64,000 bases of DNA from an uncultured Sphingomonadaceae bacterium (GCA_913060895.1 CAJXSN010000006.1:1-64000); one strand, 5' to 3'. Counted from the stretch's first letter, positions 52,538-63,460 are shown. Program-made: numbers and translations. The notes: generated by a model from the sequence alone, not told the origin.

Positions 52538-52954
52538 CTACTCCGCGCCGTCTTCTTCACCATCCTCCAGCGCGTGCATATCCTCATCGCTGAGCCCGAA
52601 GTGGTGCCCGATTTCGTGGATCACCACATGGTCCACCAGATGCTCCAGCGTCTCGTCCCCGCGTTCTGCCCATTCGTCCAGGATCGGGCGGCGATAAAGG
52701 AACACGGTTGGCGGCATCCGGCCAGAATGTTCAATGCTCCGCTGGGTCAATGCCTCTCCTTCATACAGGCCGGTGAGGGCAAAGGGATTGTCGATACCCA
52801 AATCGTCCAGCACCTCCTGAGCAGCAAAATCCTCCACCTTGAACACGAGGTCGTGCATTTGCTCCCGAAAGGCAGGCGGCAACCGCTCCACCGCGGCGCG
52901 GGCCATCGCTTCCATTTCGAGAAGAGTGCAGGCGTTTGCGAAAGTGCGCATCAT
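52538..52954 (-). CDS. small HExxH metallopeptidase-like protein
   Basis: 138 aa. Near the C-terminus VVIHEIGHHFGLSDEDM gives HExxH with a following Asp/Glu, the zincin-like pattern of the COG3824-type MMP family. N-terminal half is helical. Cytosolic; no substrate known. The 263 bp between its stop and the cyclophilin start hold only a minus-strand frame that runs into the cyclophilin gene, so nothing is called there. Confidence 0.88.
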   Translation of the reverse strand: MMRTFANACTLLEMEAMARAAVERLPPAFREQMHDLVFKVEDFAAQEVLDDLGIDNPFALTGLYEGEALTQRSIEHSGRMPPTVFLYRRPILDEWAERGDETLEHLVDHVVIHEIGHHFGLSDEDMHALEDGEEDGAE

Positions 52955-53070
52955 CTGTTCCAGCTAGGTGCGAGAGGCTTGCAGTGCAATCGCATCACCG
53001 CTAAGCGCGCGCCTCTGTCCAAACAGGCCGATGCGCTTAAGAAGCGAAGCGGGACGAGCGGGCAGAATGC

Positions 53071-53160
53071 GGAGACGTGGCCGAGTGGTCGAAGGCGCAC
53101 GCCTGGAAAGTGTGTAAAGGGGCAACTCTTTCGTGGGTTCGAATCCCACCGTCTCCGCCA
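53071..53160 (+). tRNA. tRNA-Ser (GGA)
   Basis: Acceptor stem GGAGACG/CGTCTCC, long class II variable arm, anticodon GGA at 53105-53107 in loop CTGGAAA, T loop GGTTCGAATCC, discriminator G and encoded CCA at 53158-53160. Confidence 0.97.
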
Positions 53161-53183
53161 TACCCTGCATTCAATAGGCTAAA

Positions 53184-53888
53184 TCAGCTCAACGCGACGC
53201 GGTCGGGCATTACCTTGCGAACAATTGCATCGGCCTGCGCATAGAGCCCGGCAATAGAGGCGCGCGCCGCCATCCGCTCGCAATGCGCGGCAAGCTCAGG
53301 GTAAGGCGACAGGTCCAGATCGGCCACCAGCGCCATCTGCATCATGCAAGCGGTCACAGTGATATCGGCGATGGTCAAATCGGCGCCGACGAAGAAATCC
53401 CCGCCTTCCAGCGATCCGTCGAGGTAGCCAAGGATGGACGGCATTTTTTCCGACCAGGTGGCGCGGGCGCGGTCCATATCCGGTTCCTTGCCCTGTGAAA
53501 TCGAGAAAAAGATCGGCCGGAAAATACCTAGCCCGCCCGTAGCGGCCAGATGCGTATCGGCGTATTCCTCGATAAACAGCGCCCGCGCATGGTCGAAGGC
53601 CTCTGCCGGATATAACGGAGTGGCGATCTCCTTGCGCTCGATATAAGCGCAGATTGCGCTCGAATCCGCGATGGTTCCACCCGGTCCCTCGGCGGCAATC
53701 GCGCGGTCGCGCAGCACCGGAATGCGTTTCATCGGGCTGATATCAGCAAACCACTGCGGCGGGTTGAACACGTCGACGCCTTCGATCTCGAAATCTATCT
53801 TTTTCTCAATACAAGCGGCCGCCACCTTGCGCACGAAGGGCGAGACTGGGCTGCCATAAATGACGAGATCGGCTGCAGATTGGGACAT
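53184..53888 (-). CDS. glutathione S-transferase family protein
   Basis: 234 aa from ATG 53888 (MSQSAADLVIYG). Thioredoxin-like N-terminal half with YGSPVSPFVRKVAAACIEKK and KRIPVLRD, glutathione-contact ADSSAICAYIERK, then an all-helical C-terminal half. Probable detoxification or isomerase role. 24 bp after the tRNA-Ser, convergent with it. Confidence 0.9.
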   Translation of the reverse strand: MSQSAADLVIYGSPVSPFVRKVAAACIEKKIDFEIEGVDVFNPPQWFADISPMKRIPVLRDRAIAAEGPGGTIADSSAICAYIERKEIATPLYPAEAFDHARALFIEEYADTHLAATGGLGIFRPIFFSISQGKEPDMDRARATWSEKMPSILGYLDGSLEGGDFFVGADLTIADITVTACMMQMALVADLDLSPYPELAAHCERMAARASIAGLYAQADAIVRKVMPDRVALS

Positions 53889-54085
53889 TGTGTGCTTCTC
53901 CATTGGCTATCTACGCCCACAAATAAGGCAATGCAGGGCGACCGCAATCGGTAGCGTATTGGAAAGACGCATCGCTTTGTCGTGACCGTTAATCCTTATG
54001 GCGGAAACTGATTGCTTAACCGGCGGAGAGCCTCCATCTGTTGGACAGAGGTTGATTTGAAAACATAGATCAGGAGAGGCAGCTT

Positions 54086-55510
54086 ATGGCGACCCAATAT
54101 AAAAATCTTATCGGCGGCAAGATGGTCGAAGCGAGCGGCTGGCTCGACGTGGTGAATCCGGCCACTGAACAGGTTATTGGTCAGGTTCCTGCCTGCGGTT
54201 CGGAAGAACTGGATGCTGCCGTTGCCGCTGCCCGCAAAGCTTTCAAAACGTGGTCGAAAACGTCGATGGACGAACGCCGCGCGGCAATCAACGCAATCGC
54301 CGGTGCGATCAGCGAGAACTCCGAAGAATTGTATCGTCTGTTGACCAGCGAACAGGGCAAGCCGCACGAGCAGGCCAAGGGCGAAATTATGGGCGCAGCC
54401 TATATGGCGTCCGCGCAGGCAAAGCTCGATCTTGATGACGAGATGGTTCAGGACGACGAGAAGGAATCGATCCGCACGCGCCGCGTTCCGGTCGGCGTGG
54501 TCGGTGGCATCGTGCCGTGGAATTTCCCCGTCTCGATGGCGATCCAGAAAATCGTGCCCGCTATGCTGTCGGGCTGCACTATCGTGCTCAAACCATCACC
54601 GTTCACTCCGCTGACAACATTGAAGGTTGCCGAGCTGATCGCCGACAAGGTGCCTGCTGGTGTGGTCAACATCATCACCGGTGAAGACACACTCGGCCCG
54701 CTCATCACCGAGCATGCGGATATCGATAAGATTACCTTCACCGGTTCCACCGCTACCGGCAAGAAAATCATGGAAGGCGCTGCCAGCGATCTAAAACGGA
54801 TCACCCTGGAACTGGGCGGCAACGATGCGAGCATCGTGATGCCCGATGCCGATGTGGAGAAAGTGGCGGAGCAGCTGTTCTGGGCCAGCTTCACGAATGC
54901 AGGCCAGATCTGCATCGCGGCCAAGCGCGTATATATTCATGAGGACATTTATGAGGATATGTCCAAGGCCATCGCGGAATATGCCAAGGGTGTGACCGTC
55001 GGTGACGGTTCGCAGCAGGGCACGGGCGTGGGCCCCATCCAGAACAAGAAGCAGTTCGACCGTGTGTGTGAGCTGATTCAGGATGCGAAGGACAATGGTT
55101 ATCCGTTCCTGACGGGCGGTGATGTCGATCCTTCGGGCACGGGCTATTTTGTGCCTCTGACCATTCTCGACAATCCGCCGGAAGATGCGCGCATCGTGGC
55201 CGAGGAGCAGTTTGGCCCTGTTATGCCATTGATGAAATTCTCTACCGAGGAAGAAGCTATCTCGCGGGCCAACAACTCCGATTACGGTCTGGCGGGCGCA
55301 GTCTGGACGAAGGACGAAGAGAACGGAGTGAAAATCGCCGAGCAGCTGGAAACCGGCACGGTCTGGGTCAACCAGTTCCTGAAGCTGACACCGCATACGC
55401 CGTTTGCCGGGCATAAACAGTCCGGTCTGGGTGCGGAATACGGCAAGGAAGGTCTGCTTGAGTTTACCTACCCTCAGGTCATCATGTTGAAGAAAAACGC
55501 ACCGGTTTAA
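54086..55510 (+). CDS. NAD(P)-dependent aldehyde dehydrogenase
   Basis: 474 aa. IVPWNFPVSMAIQKIVPAML, catalytic Glu in ITLELGGNDASIV and Cys in NAGQICIAAKRVYIH, and the late NQFLKLTPHTPFAGHKQSG. Class of broad ALDHs oxidising aliphatic or hydroxy aldehydes; exact substrate unknown. AGGAGAGGC lies before the ATG. A hairpin at 55551-55575 inside the convergent moeA end may terminate it. Confidence 0.93.
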   Translation: MATQYKNLIGGKMVEASGWLDVVNPATEQVIGQVPACGSEELDAAVAAARKAFKTWSKTSMDERRAAINAIAGAISENSEELYRLLTSEQGKPHEQAKGEIMGAAYMASAQAKLDLDDEMVQDDEKESIRTRRVPVGVVGGIVPWNFPVSMAIQKIVPAMLSGCTIVLKPSPFTPLTTLKVAELIADKVPAGVVNIITGEDTLGPLITEHADIDKITFTGSTATGKKIMEGAASDLKRITLELGGNDASIVMPDADVEKVAEQLFWASFTNAGQICIAAKRVYIHEDIYEDMSKAIAEYAKGVTVGDGSQQGTGVGPIQNKKQFDRVCELIQDAKDNGYPFLTGGDVDPSGTGYFVPLTILDNPPEDARIVAEEQFGPVMPLMKFSTEEEAISRANNSDYGLAGAVWTKDEENGVKIAEQLETGTVWVNQFLKLTPHTPFAGHKQSGLGAEYGKEGLLEFTYPQVIMLKKNAPV

Positions 55511-55526
55511 GAACCGGAGTGCCCTT

Positions 55527-56738
55527 TCATAAGGGCAGGTACGAAACGAGCGCCCCGGCCTGAATAGCCGGGGCGTTTGCGTTTCGGAACAGCAAGGCGT
55601 TGGCGGCGGCCAGCGGGCGCAGCAGACTGCTGTCCTGCGATCCGGTCTGGGCAATAGCCGTGGTGCCGTCGGCGCGGAGGGATAGGACGGCGCGCTGGAA
55701 AGTATCGCGAGGGCCATTGGCTGGCAGATTTTCACTGACAAGCGCCGGGCGGAACGTGTCGGTCACATCCAAGGCGGGCGGCGTGCCCGTTAGGCACTGG
55801 ATCACAAGCCTGCCGAACAGTTCGGCGGTGACGTAGCTCGAGGCGGGATTGCCGGGCAGGCCGAGGACGTGGGTGCCCGACGACAGCTTTCCGAACCACA
55901 CCGGCTTACCCGGTTTAAGGGCAACCTTACTGAACACAATTGTTCCGCCAAGTGCGGCAAATGCCCCCTTCACCAGGTCATGCGGGCCGACCGATGCACC
56001 GCCTGCAATGACTAGCAAATCGGCGTTCGCTCCGCGCGCAAGCATCGTTTTGACCTGGTCCTGCCGGTCTCCAGCACGGCCAATCCAATGCGCCTCTGCG
56101 CCGAAAGCAGTGAACTGCGCGGGCAAAGCGATGGAATTGCTATCGTAGACCGTAGGCCCGGCCGGCGATGTGCCGGGGTCGAGCAATTCATCCCCATTGG
56201 TCAGCACAGCCACGCGCGGGCGACGTTGCACAGCAACTGTACCGAGGCCCGCTGCGGCGGTGAGAGCCAGCGCTGCCGGGGTCAGGCGTGTGCCGCTGTG
56301 AACCAGAATATCGCCATAGGAAAAATCGATCCCCTCGTGCCGGATATGCCGAGCGTCAGACTGTTCATCGGTCACGCGCACAGTATTTGCGCTTCGTTCT
56401 CCGTCCTCCAAAATCAGAACACGATCGGCCCCGTCCGGAATATGCGCTCCGGTAGAAATCAGTGTCGCCTTGCCTTCCGCGATACTCCCGTCAAAGGGCG
56501 CACCGGCGCGGCTCTCACCGATAATTTCAAGGCATGATCCAAGCGCGCAATCGGCATTGCGTACGGCATATCCGTCCATCGCCGCGAGAGCGTGGGGAGG
56601 GTGCGATACAACCGCCGTCACATCCTGAGCAGCGACCATGCCAAGCGCATCGGCCAGAGGCAGTTCCTGCACATCGAGCGTAGTGCAGGCGTCTATAATC
56701 AAGTGCCTTGCTTCCCTAAGGGATAGCGGTCCGCTCAT
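55527..56738 (-). CDS. moeA: molybdopterin molybdotransferase
   Basis: 403 aa. Domains in order: [64 protein letters not shown], and [17 protein letters not shown]. It inserts molybdate into adenylylated molybdopterin. Overlaps the acs stop by 4 nt, an unusual coupling with no obvious metabolic reason. Confidence 0.95.
   Translation of the reverse strand: MSGPLSLREARHLIIDACTTLDVQELPLADALGMVAAQDVTAVVSHPPHALAAMDGYAVRNADCALGSCLEIIGESRAGAPFDGSIAEGKATLISTGAHIPDGADRVLILEDGERSANTVRVTDEQSDARHIRHEGIDFSYGDILVHSGTRLTPAALALTAAAGLGTVAVQRRPRVAVLTNGDELLDPGTSPAGPTVYDSNSIALPAQFTAFGAEAHWIGRAGDRQDQVKTMLARGANADLLVIAGGASVGPHDLVKGAFAALGGTIVFSKVALKPGKPVWFGKLSSGTHVLGLPGNPASSYVTAELFGRLVIQCLTGTPPALDVTDTFRPALVSENLPANGPRDTFQRAVLSLRADGTTAIAQTGSQDSSLLRPLAAANALLFRNANAPAIQAGALVSYLPL
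55551..55575 (+). terminator. hairpin downstream of aldehyde dehydrogenase
   Basis: CGCCCCGGC (55551-55559) pairs with GCCGGGGCG (55567-55575), a perfect 9-bp stem with a 7-nt loop, followed by TTTGCGTTT. It lies within the 3' end of moeA on the other strand. Confidence 0.6.
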
Positions 56739-58621
56739 AATATAATACGGCGCTCGACCAGATCGTCGACCACTGCGGGATCGGCCAGTGTCGAGACATC
56801 GCCCACCTGGTCGGGCGCGCCTTCGGCAATTTTACGCAGGACGCGGCGCATGATCTTCCCGCTGCGGGTTTTTGGCAAAGCGGGCGCGAATTGCAGCGCG
56901 TCGGGCGTGGCGATCGGTCCGATTTCTTTGCGCACCCATTGGCGAAGCTCACCGCGCAATTCGTCCGTTTCTTCGATTCCTGCGATCAGCGTGACGAAGG
57001 CGTAGATGCCCTGGCCCTTGATATCGTGCGGCATGCCGACAACAGCGGCCTCGGCCACATCGGGATGTGCAACCAGTGCGCTTTCGACCTCTGCGGTCCC
57101 CATCCGGTGGCCGGAGACATTGATGACATCGTCTACGCGCCCGGTAATCCAGTAATACCCGTCCTCGTCCCGGCGGCACCCGTCGCCGGTGAAATAATAT
57201 CCGGGGTAAGTGCTGAAATAGGTCTCAAAAAAACGCTCGTGATCGCCGTAAACGCTGCGCATCTGGCCGGGCCAGCTTTGGGTCAGGCACAAATTGCCCT
57301 GCGTCGCCCCTTCCAGCGTAGCGCCCTCAGCATCTACCAGCAAAGGATGTACGCCGGGTAAGGGCAAAGTGGCGCTGCCCGGTTTGGTCGCTACCACATC
57401 CGGGACCGGGGCAATCAATGCGCCGCCGGTCTCTGTTTGCCACCACGTATCGACAATTTCGCAATTCCCGCCGCCCACGACGCGGTGATACCAGTTCCAT
57501 GCCTCCGGATTGATCGGTTCACCCACGGTGCCCAGCAGACGGATAGAGGACAGGTCATGTTTCGCCACCCATTCCTCACCCTCGCGCATCAGGGCGCGAA
57601 TAGCCGTCGGGGCGGTATAGAAAATGCTCACGCCCAGTCGCTCACAGGTTTCCCAGAATCGGCCCGGATCGGGATAATTGGGTACTCCGTCGAACATCAC
57701 CGTCTTCGCGCCGTTGGCCAGCGGACCATAGACCAGATAGCTGTGCCCGGTGATCCAGCCGACGTCGGCTGTGCACCAGAACAGATCATCCGGCCCAGAA
57801 TCGAACAACAGGTCAAATGTCAGGGTGACCCACAGCAGGTATCCACCGGTCGTGTGCAGTACGCCCTTCGGTTTGCCCGTCGACCCGCTGGTGTAGAGGA
57901 TGAACAGCGGGTCTTCCGCTTCCATCGGTTCGGGTGCGCATTCCGGCTCCACCGTAGCGCGCGCCTCGTGCCACCATACATCACGGCCTTTCGTGAACGC
58001 CATATCGCCCCCGGTACGCTCGATCATCAGCACCGTGTGGACATCGGGGCATCTCTCCAGCGCGGCGTCGCAATTGGCTTTCAACGGTATGCGCTTGCCC
58101 CCGCGAGTACCTTCGTCGGCTGTTATTAGCGCAGTCGCACCGCAATCACTGATCCGGTCGGCCAGGCTGTCGGGAGAGAACCCGCCAAACACTACCGAAT
58201 GCACCGCACCGATGCGCGCGCAGGCGAGCATGGCAAAGGCGGCTTCGGGAATGTTGGGCATATAGATGATGACCCGGTCGCCCTTCGCAATGCCGCGACT
58301 TTTCAGCACATTGGCAAAACGGCAGACCTCTTCGTACACTTCGCGGTAAGTAAGCTGGCGGCCTTCGCCAGGCTCGTCCCCCTCAAAAACGATGGCAGTC
58401 CGGTCGCCGCTTTTGTCCAGATGCCTGTCTAAGCAATTGACGCTGACATTCAGCTGCCCGTCGCCAAACCAGCGGATGCCAAAATCCGCTTTGTCGAAAG
58501 AGCTTTCATCGGCTCGCGTAGGAAACCGCAACCAGTCCAGACGTTTTGCCTGTTCCAGCCAATGTGATTCGCTATCTGCGGCAAGCGACTTCTGCATTCC
58601 GCCAAGTGTTCTTTCGACCAT
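56735..58621 (-). CDS. acs: acetyl-CoA synthetase
   Basis: 628 aa from ATG 58621 ([14 protein letters not shown]), with CAGGAAC upstream; the frame opens at 58639. AMP-forming motifs: [50 protein letters not shown] and [15 protein letters not shown] with the acetylatable Lys. Converts acetate, ATP and CoA to acetyl-CoA. First of an acs-moeA pair. Confidence 0.96.
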   Translation of the reverse strand: MVERTLGGMQKSLAADSESHWLEQAKRLDWLRFPTRADESSFDKADFGIRWFGDGQLNVSVNCLDRHLDKSGDRTAIVFEGDEPGEGRQLTYREVYEEVCRFANVLKSRGIAKGDRVIIYMPNIPEAAFAMLACARIGAVHSVVFGGFSPDSLADRISDCGATALITADEGTRGGKRIPLKANCDAALERCPDVHTVLMIERTGGDMAFTKGRDVWWHEARATVEPECAPEPMEAEDPLFILYTSGSTGKPKGVLHTTGGYLLWVTLTFDLLFDSGPDDLFWCTADVGWITGHSYLVYGPLANGAKTVMFDGVPNYPDPGRFWETCERLGVSIFYTAPTAIRALMREGEEWVAKHDLSSIRLLGTVGEPINPEAWNWYHRVVGGGNCEIVDTWWQTETGGALIAPVPDVVATKPGSATLPLPGVHPLLVDAEGATLEGATQGNLCLTQSWPGQMRSVYGDHERFFETYFSTYPGYYFTGDGCRRDEDGYYWITGRVDDVINVSGHRMGTAEVESALVAHPDVAEAAVVGMPHDIKGQGIYAFVTLIAGIEETDELRGELRQWVRKEIGPIATPDALQFAPALPKTRSGKIMRRVLRKIAEGAPDQVGDVSTLADPAVVDDLVERRIIL

Positions 58622-58791
58622 GTTCCTGTCTCTCTCCATTTACGCAGCATTGGTGGACGCAGGCTGGCCACTCGGTCAAGGATAAGCCTGTCTTGGCGGG
58701 CGTGTTTTGCTGTAATCAGACGCATTGCGGGTGGGCCGTCGTTTGACTAGGGAAACGCTATACTAACCCGGGGGGCTGCATAGGCACTTGC

Positions 58792-61008
58792 ATGAGCATC
58801 AGGGCGAGCAATGACGATTTCCAGGCTGTCGCGCATGGCGCTCTGGCTGGTGACAGATCCCATGCAGATACGGAGGCCGATGCCGTCTCTGTCGAAATCG
58901 GCGAAACCTATTTCAACCGCGAGCTGAGCTGGCTGGAGTTTAACGACCGCGTGCTGGAAGAGGCGCGCAACCCCGCCTATCCTCTGCTCGAACGGCTGCG
59001 TTTCCTGTCGATCTCGGGCAGCAATCTGGATGAATTTCTGATGATTCGCGTCGCCGGTCTTGTGGGGCAGGTGCAGCGCGGCATCGATCGTGTTTCCGAC
59101 GATGGGCGATCGCCGCAGCGTCAGCTATCCGAAATCCACGGCCGATTGGCGCAGCTCAATGCCAAGCAACAGGAAACCTGGCGCGATTTGCAGGACAGTC
59201 TTTCTGACACCGGCATCCATATCACCGATGAAGGCCAGGTGGATGCAGAGGCGTATGAATGGCTGAAGGCGTATTTCCTCGATGAAATCGCGCCAATTAT
59301 TACGCCGCAGGCATTGGACCCTGCGCATCCGTTTCCATTTATCCAGAATGAAGGTTTGGGCCTGCTGTTCACCCTCAACAAGGGCGATCAGGAACTGGTC
59401 GAAATGATTTTGATTCCCGCTGCTCTACCCCGTTTTCTGCGCGTTCCAAGAACGGGGGCCAGCGACGAGGCGCTGTATATCAGCATCGAAAGTCTTATCA
59501 CCCGTTTCGCCCATTACCTGTTTCCCGGGTTCGACATTGTCGGCGACGGCGCGTTTCGTGTTCTGCGCGACAGCGATATCGAGATAGAGGAAGAGGCAGA
59601 AGATCTGGTCCGTACTTTCCGTACGGCAATCCAGCGACGGCGGCGCGGGCAGGTCATCCAGCTGGAGCTGGAAGATGATTTTTGCCCCACCTCGGAGGCG
59701 CTGCTGCGCCAGCGGCTCGATACGCCCGGTGCCACCATTATCAAGACTGAGGGGATGCTGGGGATCAAGGGGTTGTCCGGTATTGTCGATGAAGACCGGC
59801 CGGATCTGAAATTCGCGCATTATTCACCACGTTATCCGGAGCGCGTGCTGGAGCATGACGGCGATCTGTTCTCCGCCATCAGCGAAAAAGACATCGTGAT
59901 CCACCATCCGTATGAAAGTTTCGATGTGGTGGTCGATTTCATCCGTCAGGCAGCGCGTGATCCCAATGTGGTGGCGATCAAGCAGGCGCTGTACCGTGCA
60001 GGCACGCAGTCCAAGGTAATCGAGGCACTGGTAGAAGCAGCCGAGAACGGCAAATCGGTGACCGCCGTAGTCGAGCTGAAAGCACGTTTCGATGAAGAGC
60101 AGAACCTGTACTGGGCCAGCCAGCTGGAGCGGGCGGGTGTGCAGGTCATCTACGGCTTCGTGGAATGGAAAACCCATGCAAAGGTCGCGATGGTCGTGCG
60201 GCGGGAAGACAGTGGATTTCGCACCTACTGCCATTTCGGCACGGGCAATTATCACCCTGTCACAGCCAAGATATACACCGATCTCAGTTACTTCACGGCC
60301 AACCCGAGGCTGGGCCGCGATGCGGCGAAGTTGTTCAATTTCGTCACCGGCTATGTGGAACCGCGAAAGATGGAGATGCTGTCCATTTCTCCCATCGATT
60401 TGCGTGAAGAATTATATGCACGGATAGATGCAGAGATGGACCACGCCCGCGCTGGACGTCCGGCTAATATCTGGATGAAGATGAACCAGCTGAGCGACAG
60501 CGGCATTATCGACCGTCTGTATGCAGCCAGCGAAGCAGGTGTGGAAATCCAGCTGGTGGTGAGGGGCATCTGCAATCTACGGCCCGGAGTGGAGGGCCTG
60601 TCCGAGAACATTCGCGTCAAATCCATTATCGGGCGCTTTCTGGAGCACAGCCGTGTCTATGCCTTTGGTAACGGGCACCCGATGCCCAGCGCGGATGCAC
60701 GGCTGTACATTTCCTCTGCCGATCTGATGGGCCGCAATCTGGACCGCCGGGTGGAGCAATTGGTGCCAATCGAAAATCCAACTGTCCACAACCAGATATT
60801 GCAACAGGTGTTGCTGGCTAATCTGCTGGATAGCGAACAAAGTTGGGAGCTGCTGCCCGATGGCCGATACGAACGTATTCCCGACGGGGAAAAGCCTTTC
60901 AACTGTCACCGGTATTTCATGACCAATCCCTCCCTATCAGGACGTGGCGGCGCGCTGGAAGCAGGTGATGTGCCCAAGCTGGCGCTGCGCAAGAGTGCCG
61001 GCCGTTGA
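58792..61008 (+). CDS. ppk1: polyphosphate kinase 1
   Basis: 738 aa. N-terminal YFNRELSWLEFNDRVLEEAR, middle EKDIVIHHPYESFDVVVDF, catalytic segment VEWKTHAKVAMVVRRE and CHFGTGNYHP, C-terminal SSADLMGRNLDRRVE. Polymerises polyphosphate from ATP through phosphohistidine. An Asp/Glu-rich extra N-terminus of ~35 residues. Its stop overlaps the ppx start (TTGA). Confidence 0.97.
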   Translation: MSIRASNDDFQAVAHGALAGDRSHADTEADAVSVEIGETYFNRELSWLEFNDRVLEEARNPAYPLLERLRFLSISGSNLDEFLMIRVAGLVGQVQRGIDRVSDDGRSPQRQLSEIHGRLAQLNAKQQETWRDLQDSLSDTGIHITDEGQVDAEAYEWLKAYFLDEIAPIITPQALDPAHPFPFIQNEGLGLLFTLNKGDQELVEMILIPAALPRFLRVPRTGASDEALYISIESLITRFAHYLFPGFDIVGDGAFRVLRDSDIEIEEEAEDLVRTFRTAIQRRRRGQVIQLELEDDFCPTSEALLRQRLDTPGATIIKTEGMLGIKGLSGIVDEDRPDLKFAHYSPRYPERVLEHDGDLFSAISEKDIVIHHPYESFDVVVDFIRQAARDPNVVAIKQALYRAGTQSKVIEALVEAAENGKSVTAVVELKARFDEEQNLYWASQLERAGVQVIYGFVEWKTHAKVAMVVRREDSGFRTYCHFGTGNYHPVTAKIYTDLSYFTANPRLGRDAAKLFNFVTGYVEPRKMEMLSISPIDLREELYARIDAEMDHARAGRPANIWMKMNQLSDSGIIDRLYAASEAGVEIQLVVRGICNLRPGVEGLSENIRVKSIIGRFLEHSRVYAFGNGHPMPSADARLYISSADLMGRNLDRRVEQLVPIENPTVHNQILQQVLLANLLDSEQSWELLPDGRYERIPDGEKPFNCHRYFMTNPSLSGRGGALEAGDVPKLALRKSAGR

Positions 61009-62555
61009 GTTTGCGAGGGCGCAAGACAGACCGGGACGGCCTGTTCTCCGGCGAAAAAGCAGAGCGCGCGATTATCGATATCGGGTCGAACACGGTCCGG
61101 CTTGTTCTTTACGGCGCTTCGATGCGCGCGCCGAAGGTTCTGCTGAACGAAAAAGTCGCTGCACGGCTGGGCCGCGACATTACCACCAAGGGGAAACTTG
61201 CACGGGAAGCGGTCGATCTGGCAATGCGCGGCATGCGGCGATACGCGCTGATGCTGGGCGATCTGGGGATTGCGGATATCGAAGTGGTGGCGACGGCTGC
61301 CGTTCGGGAGGCCTCTAATAGCGAAGCCTTTCTTGATGAATTGCGCGGTCTGGGATTTGCGCCAAGGATATTGAGTGGCGAGGAAGAAGCCCTAGCCAGC
61401 GCATGGGGCGTAATCGGTGCTTTTCCAAAAGCGCGCGGCATAGTCGCCGATCTGGGCGGTGGCAGTCTGGAACTGGTCAATGTTGCCGATGGCGAACCGA
61501 ACAAAGCCAAGAGCATGCCGATCGGCAATTTGCGACTGCCTGAATTGGCGGATGACCATAGCGGCCTGAAAAAAGCGCTCGAGAAGGTGCTGCGTAAAGC
61601 CGAAGTCGGAAAGATCGACGGATCTCTGTATCTTGTCGGCGGTACATTCCGCGCAATGGCGGTGATTGCGATGCAGCGGGCAGGAACACCGCTGACCGAT
61701 CCCCACGGCCTTAGCCTACCGTATGACGAGGCGCTGGCGCTGGCGAAGGATTTGGCAAATGCAGACGGCAATGCGCTCGGCGCGCAGCCACGCATTTCCT
61801 CGATGCGGGCCGCGATGTTGCCAGATGCTTCTGTTCTAATGCTGGCTCTGCTCAAACAGCTGAAGCCGAAGAAAGTGGTCATTTCCGCGTGGGGTCTGCG
61901 TGAAGGGCTCCTGTTCAGCCGTCTGCCCGATCATGCACGCCGGCAGGATCCCTTACTCGCGGGCATCGCCCATTTTGCGGCCCAGCGCGGCGCGCCGCCT
62001 CTGCTGGCTACCCGCGTTGCCGGATGGACCGTTGGGGCCGTGGCGAGCGATGTGCGCGGCAGCGAACGGCTGCGGCTTGCAGCGACTATGCTGTCTCTTG
62101 CGGCGATGCAGATAGAGCCGAACCTGCGTATCCGACAGGGCGTTGAATGGGCGCTTCATAAACGCTGGCTGGCTATCGATCCGATTGGCCGGGCGATGAT
62201 TGCGGCTGCAATCTGCGCCAATGGCAATGCGCTGGATTTGCCGGATGAGTTGTATGCCATTGCCGACAAGGACGCCCTGGAAGAGGCAATCTGCTGGGGC
62301 TTCGCCACACGGCTGTGCCGCCGTCTGGGTGGACGTTCACGCAGATCGTTCGAGGCAAGCCAACTACTGGTCGAAGACGGCGTTCTTATCCTGCGCTTGC
62401 AGGAAAGCCATGCGGCCCTGTTCGGAGTGCCCAACGAGAAAGATCTGGGACTGCTGGCCAGCCAGTTGAAGCTGGATGCGCGTATGGAAGTGGTCGAGTC
62501 TGTCGAGACGAATACGCCTTTGGCCGTATCCGGCGGCCTTTCGATTGTGGGTTAG
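61005..62555 (+). CDS. ppx: exopolyphosphatase (Ppx/GppA family)
   Basis: 516 aa from TTG 61005, overlapping ppk1 by 4 nt. Acetate/sugar kinase-like ATPase fold: IIDIGSNTVRLVLYG, GEEEALASAWGV, GIVADLGGGSLELVNV, and the C-terminal HD-like helical region. Degrades polyphosphate, and may also act on pppGpp. Together with ppk1 it sets polyphosphate levels in the same operon. Confidence 0.95.
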   Translation: MSLRGRKTDRDGLFSGEKAERAIIDIGSNTVRLVLYGASMRAPKVLLNEKVAARLGRDITTKGKLAREAVDLAMRGMRRYALMLGDLGIADIEVVATAAVREASNSEAFLDELRGLGFAPRILSGEEEALASAWGVIGAFPKARGIVADLGGGSLELVNVADGEPNKAKSMPIGNLRLPELADDHSGLKKALEKVLRKAEVGKIDGSLYLVGGTFRAMAVIAMQRAGTPLTDPHGLSLPYDEALALAKDLANADGNALGAQPRISSMRAAMLPDASVLMLALLKQLKPKKVVISAWGLREGLLFSRLPDHARRQDPLLAGIAHFAAQRGAPPLLATRVAGWTVGAVASDVRGSERLRLAATMLSLAAMQIEPNLRIRQGVEWALHKRWLAIDPIGRAMIAAAICANGNALDLPDELYAIADKDALEEAICWGFATRLCRRLGGRSRRSFEASQLLVEDGVLILRLQESHAALFGVPNEKDLGLLASQLKLDARMEVVESVETNTPLAVSGGLSIVG

Positions 62556-62570
62556 CCGGATGCGGGGCAG

Positions 62571-63323
62571 CTAGTCAGCCTGCTTGGCAAATGGGGAGAA
62601 ATTGGTGCCCGTGTCATAGATATCGATCCCTTCGCTCCGCTTCAGCCAGTTGATTGCGATATAGGTGAAGGGTGTCAGCAGTACCTCCCACGCTGTCTTT
62701 ATGAGCCACTGCGAGAGCACGACCTGCCACAGCAATTCGGGCGGCCAGCCAGCAATGCCCCAGAAAGCCAGTGGGTAGAAAATCAGACTGTCCAGACCTT
62801 GCCCCACTACGGTAGAACCGATTGTACGCGACCATAAGACGCGGCCTTTTGTCCAGATCTTCATTTTCGCCAGAACCAGTGAATTTGCGAATTCGCCGAC
62901 CCAGAATGCGATGATGGAAGCGAACACGATGCGCCAGGTATTGCCGAAAACAGATTCGTAAGCTGACTGGCCATTCCAGCCCGGCGCAGCCGGCAGCGAC
63001 ACCACGGCCCATGCCATGAATGCCATAAACAGCATGGCGGCAAACCCCGTCCAGATCACCCGGCGCGCCCTGGCATAGCCATACACTTCGGTAAGGATGT
63101 CGCCGATGATGTAGCTAACTGGAAAGAACAATACGCCTGCCCCGAACGACCAAATATGGCCGCCGGGCAGGGTGATGTAGCTGGGCTTGGACGCGCCGAT
63201 AAGGTTGGACAGCAGCAGAATGGTGACAAACGCTGCCATGGCGAGATCGTAATAGCGGAAACGAATCGCCCGGGTCGACCCATCGTGCTGCCGCGGAGCC
63301 GTTGGCGGAGACGTGTTTTTCAT
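62571..63323 (-). CDS. queuosine precursor transporter (YhhQ/VUT family)
   Basis: 250 aa with about six membrane segments. Motifs FPVSYIIGDILTEVYGYARARRVIW and IIAFWVGEFANSLVLAKMK, then STVVGQGLDSLIFYPLAF, define the DUF165/YhhQ family, importers of preQ0/preQ1 for tRNA queuosine. No queC-queF genes nearby. Convergent with ppx, 15 bp apart. Confidence 0.93.
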   Translation of the reverse strand: MKNTSPPTAPRQHDGSTRAIRFRYYDLAMAAFVTILLLSNLIGASKPSYITLPGGHIWSFGAGVLFFPVSYIIGDILTEVYGYARARRVIWTGFAAMLFMAFMAWAVVSLPAAPGWNGQSAYESVFGNTWRIVFASIIAFWVGEFANSLVLAKMKIWTKGRVLWSRTIGSTVVGQGLDSLIFYPLAFWGIAGWPPELLWQVVLSQWLIKTAWEVLLTPFTYIAINWLKRSEGIDIYDTGTNFSPFAKQAD

Positions 63324-63383
63324 CGCACCGATGCCTATCGCGGATTTACGGATGTGAAAAGCACGCTATTACCCCGTCAGTGC

Positions 63384-63460
63384 GCGCCCGTAGCTCATCT
63401 GGATAGAGCGCGAGCCTTCTAAGCTTGAGGCAGCAGGTTCGAGTCCTGCCGGGCGCGCCA
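63384..63460 (+). tRNA. tRNA-Arg (UCU)
   Basis: 77 nt. Acceptor stem GCGCCCG/CGGGCGC, D arm with AGCTCATCTGGATAGAGC, anticodon stem CGAGC/GCTTG with loop CTTCTAA and anticodon TCT (63418-63420), T arm GGTTCGAGTCC, and encoded CCA at 63458-63460. Confidence 0.96.

Noticed and set aside
52000-52587. 195-residue minus-strand frame between the metallopeptidase and cyclophilin genes
   Set aside because: It has a passable start after the metallopeptidase stop, but runs 275 bases into the cyclophilin gene on the same strand in another frame and shows no recognisable domain.
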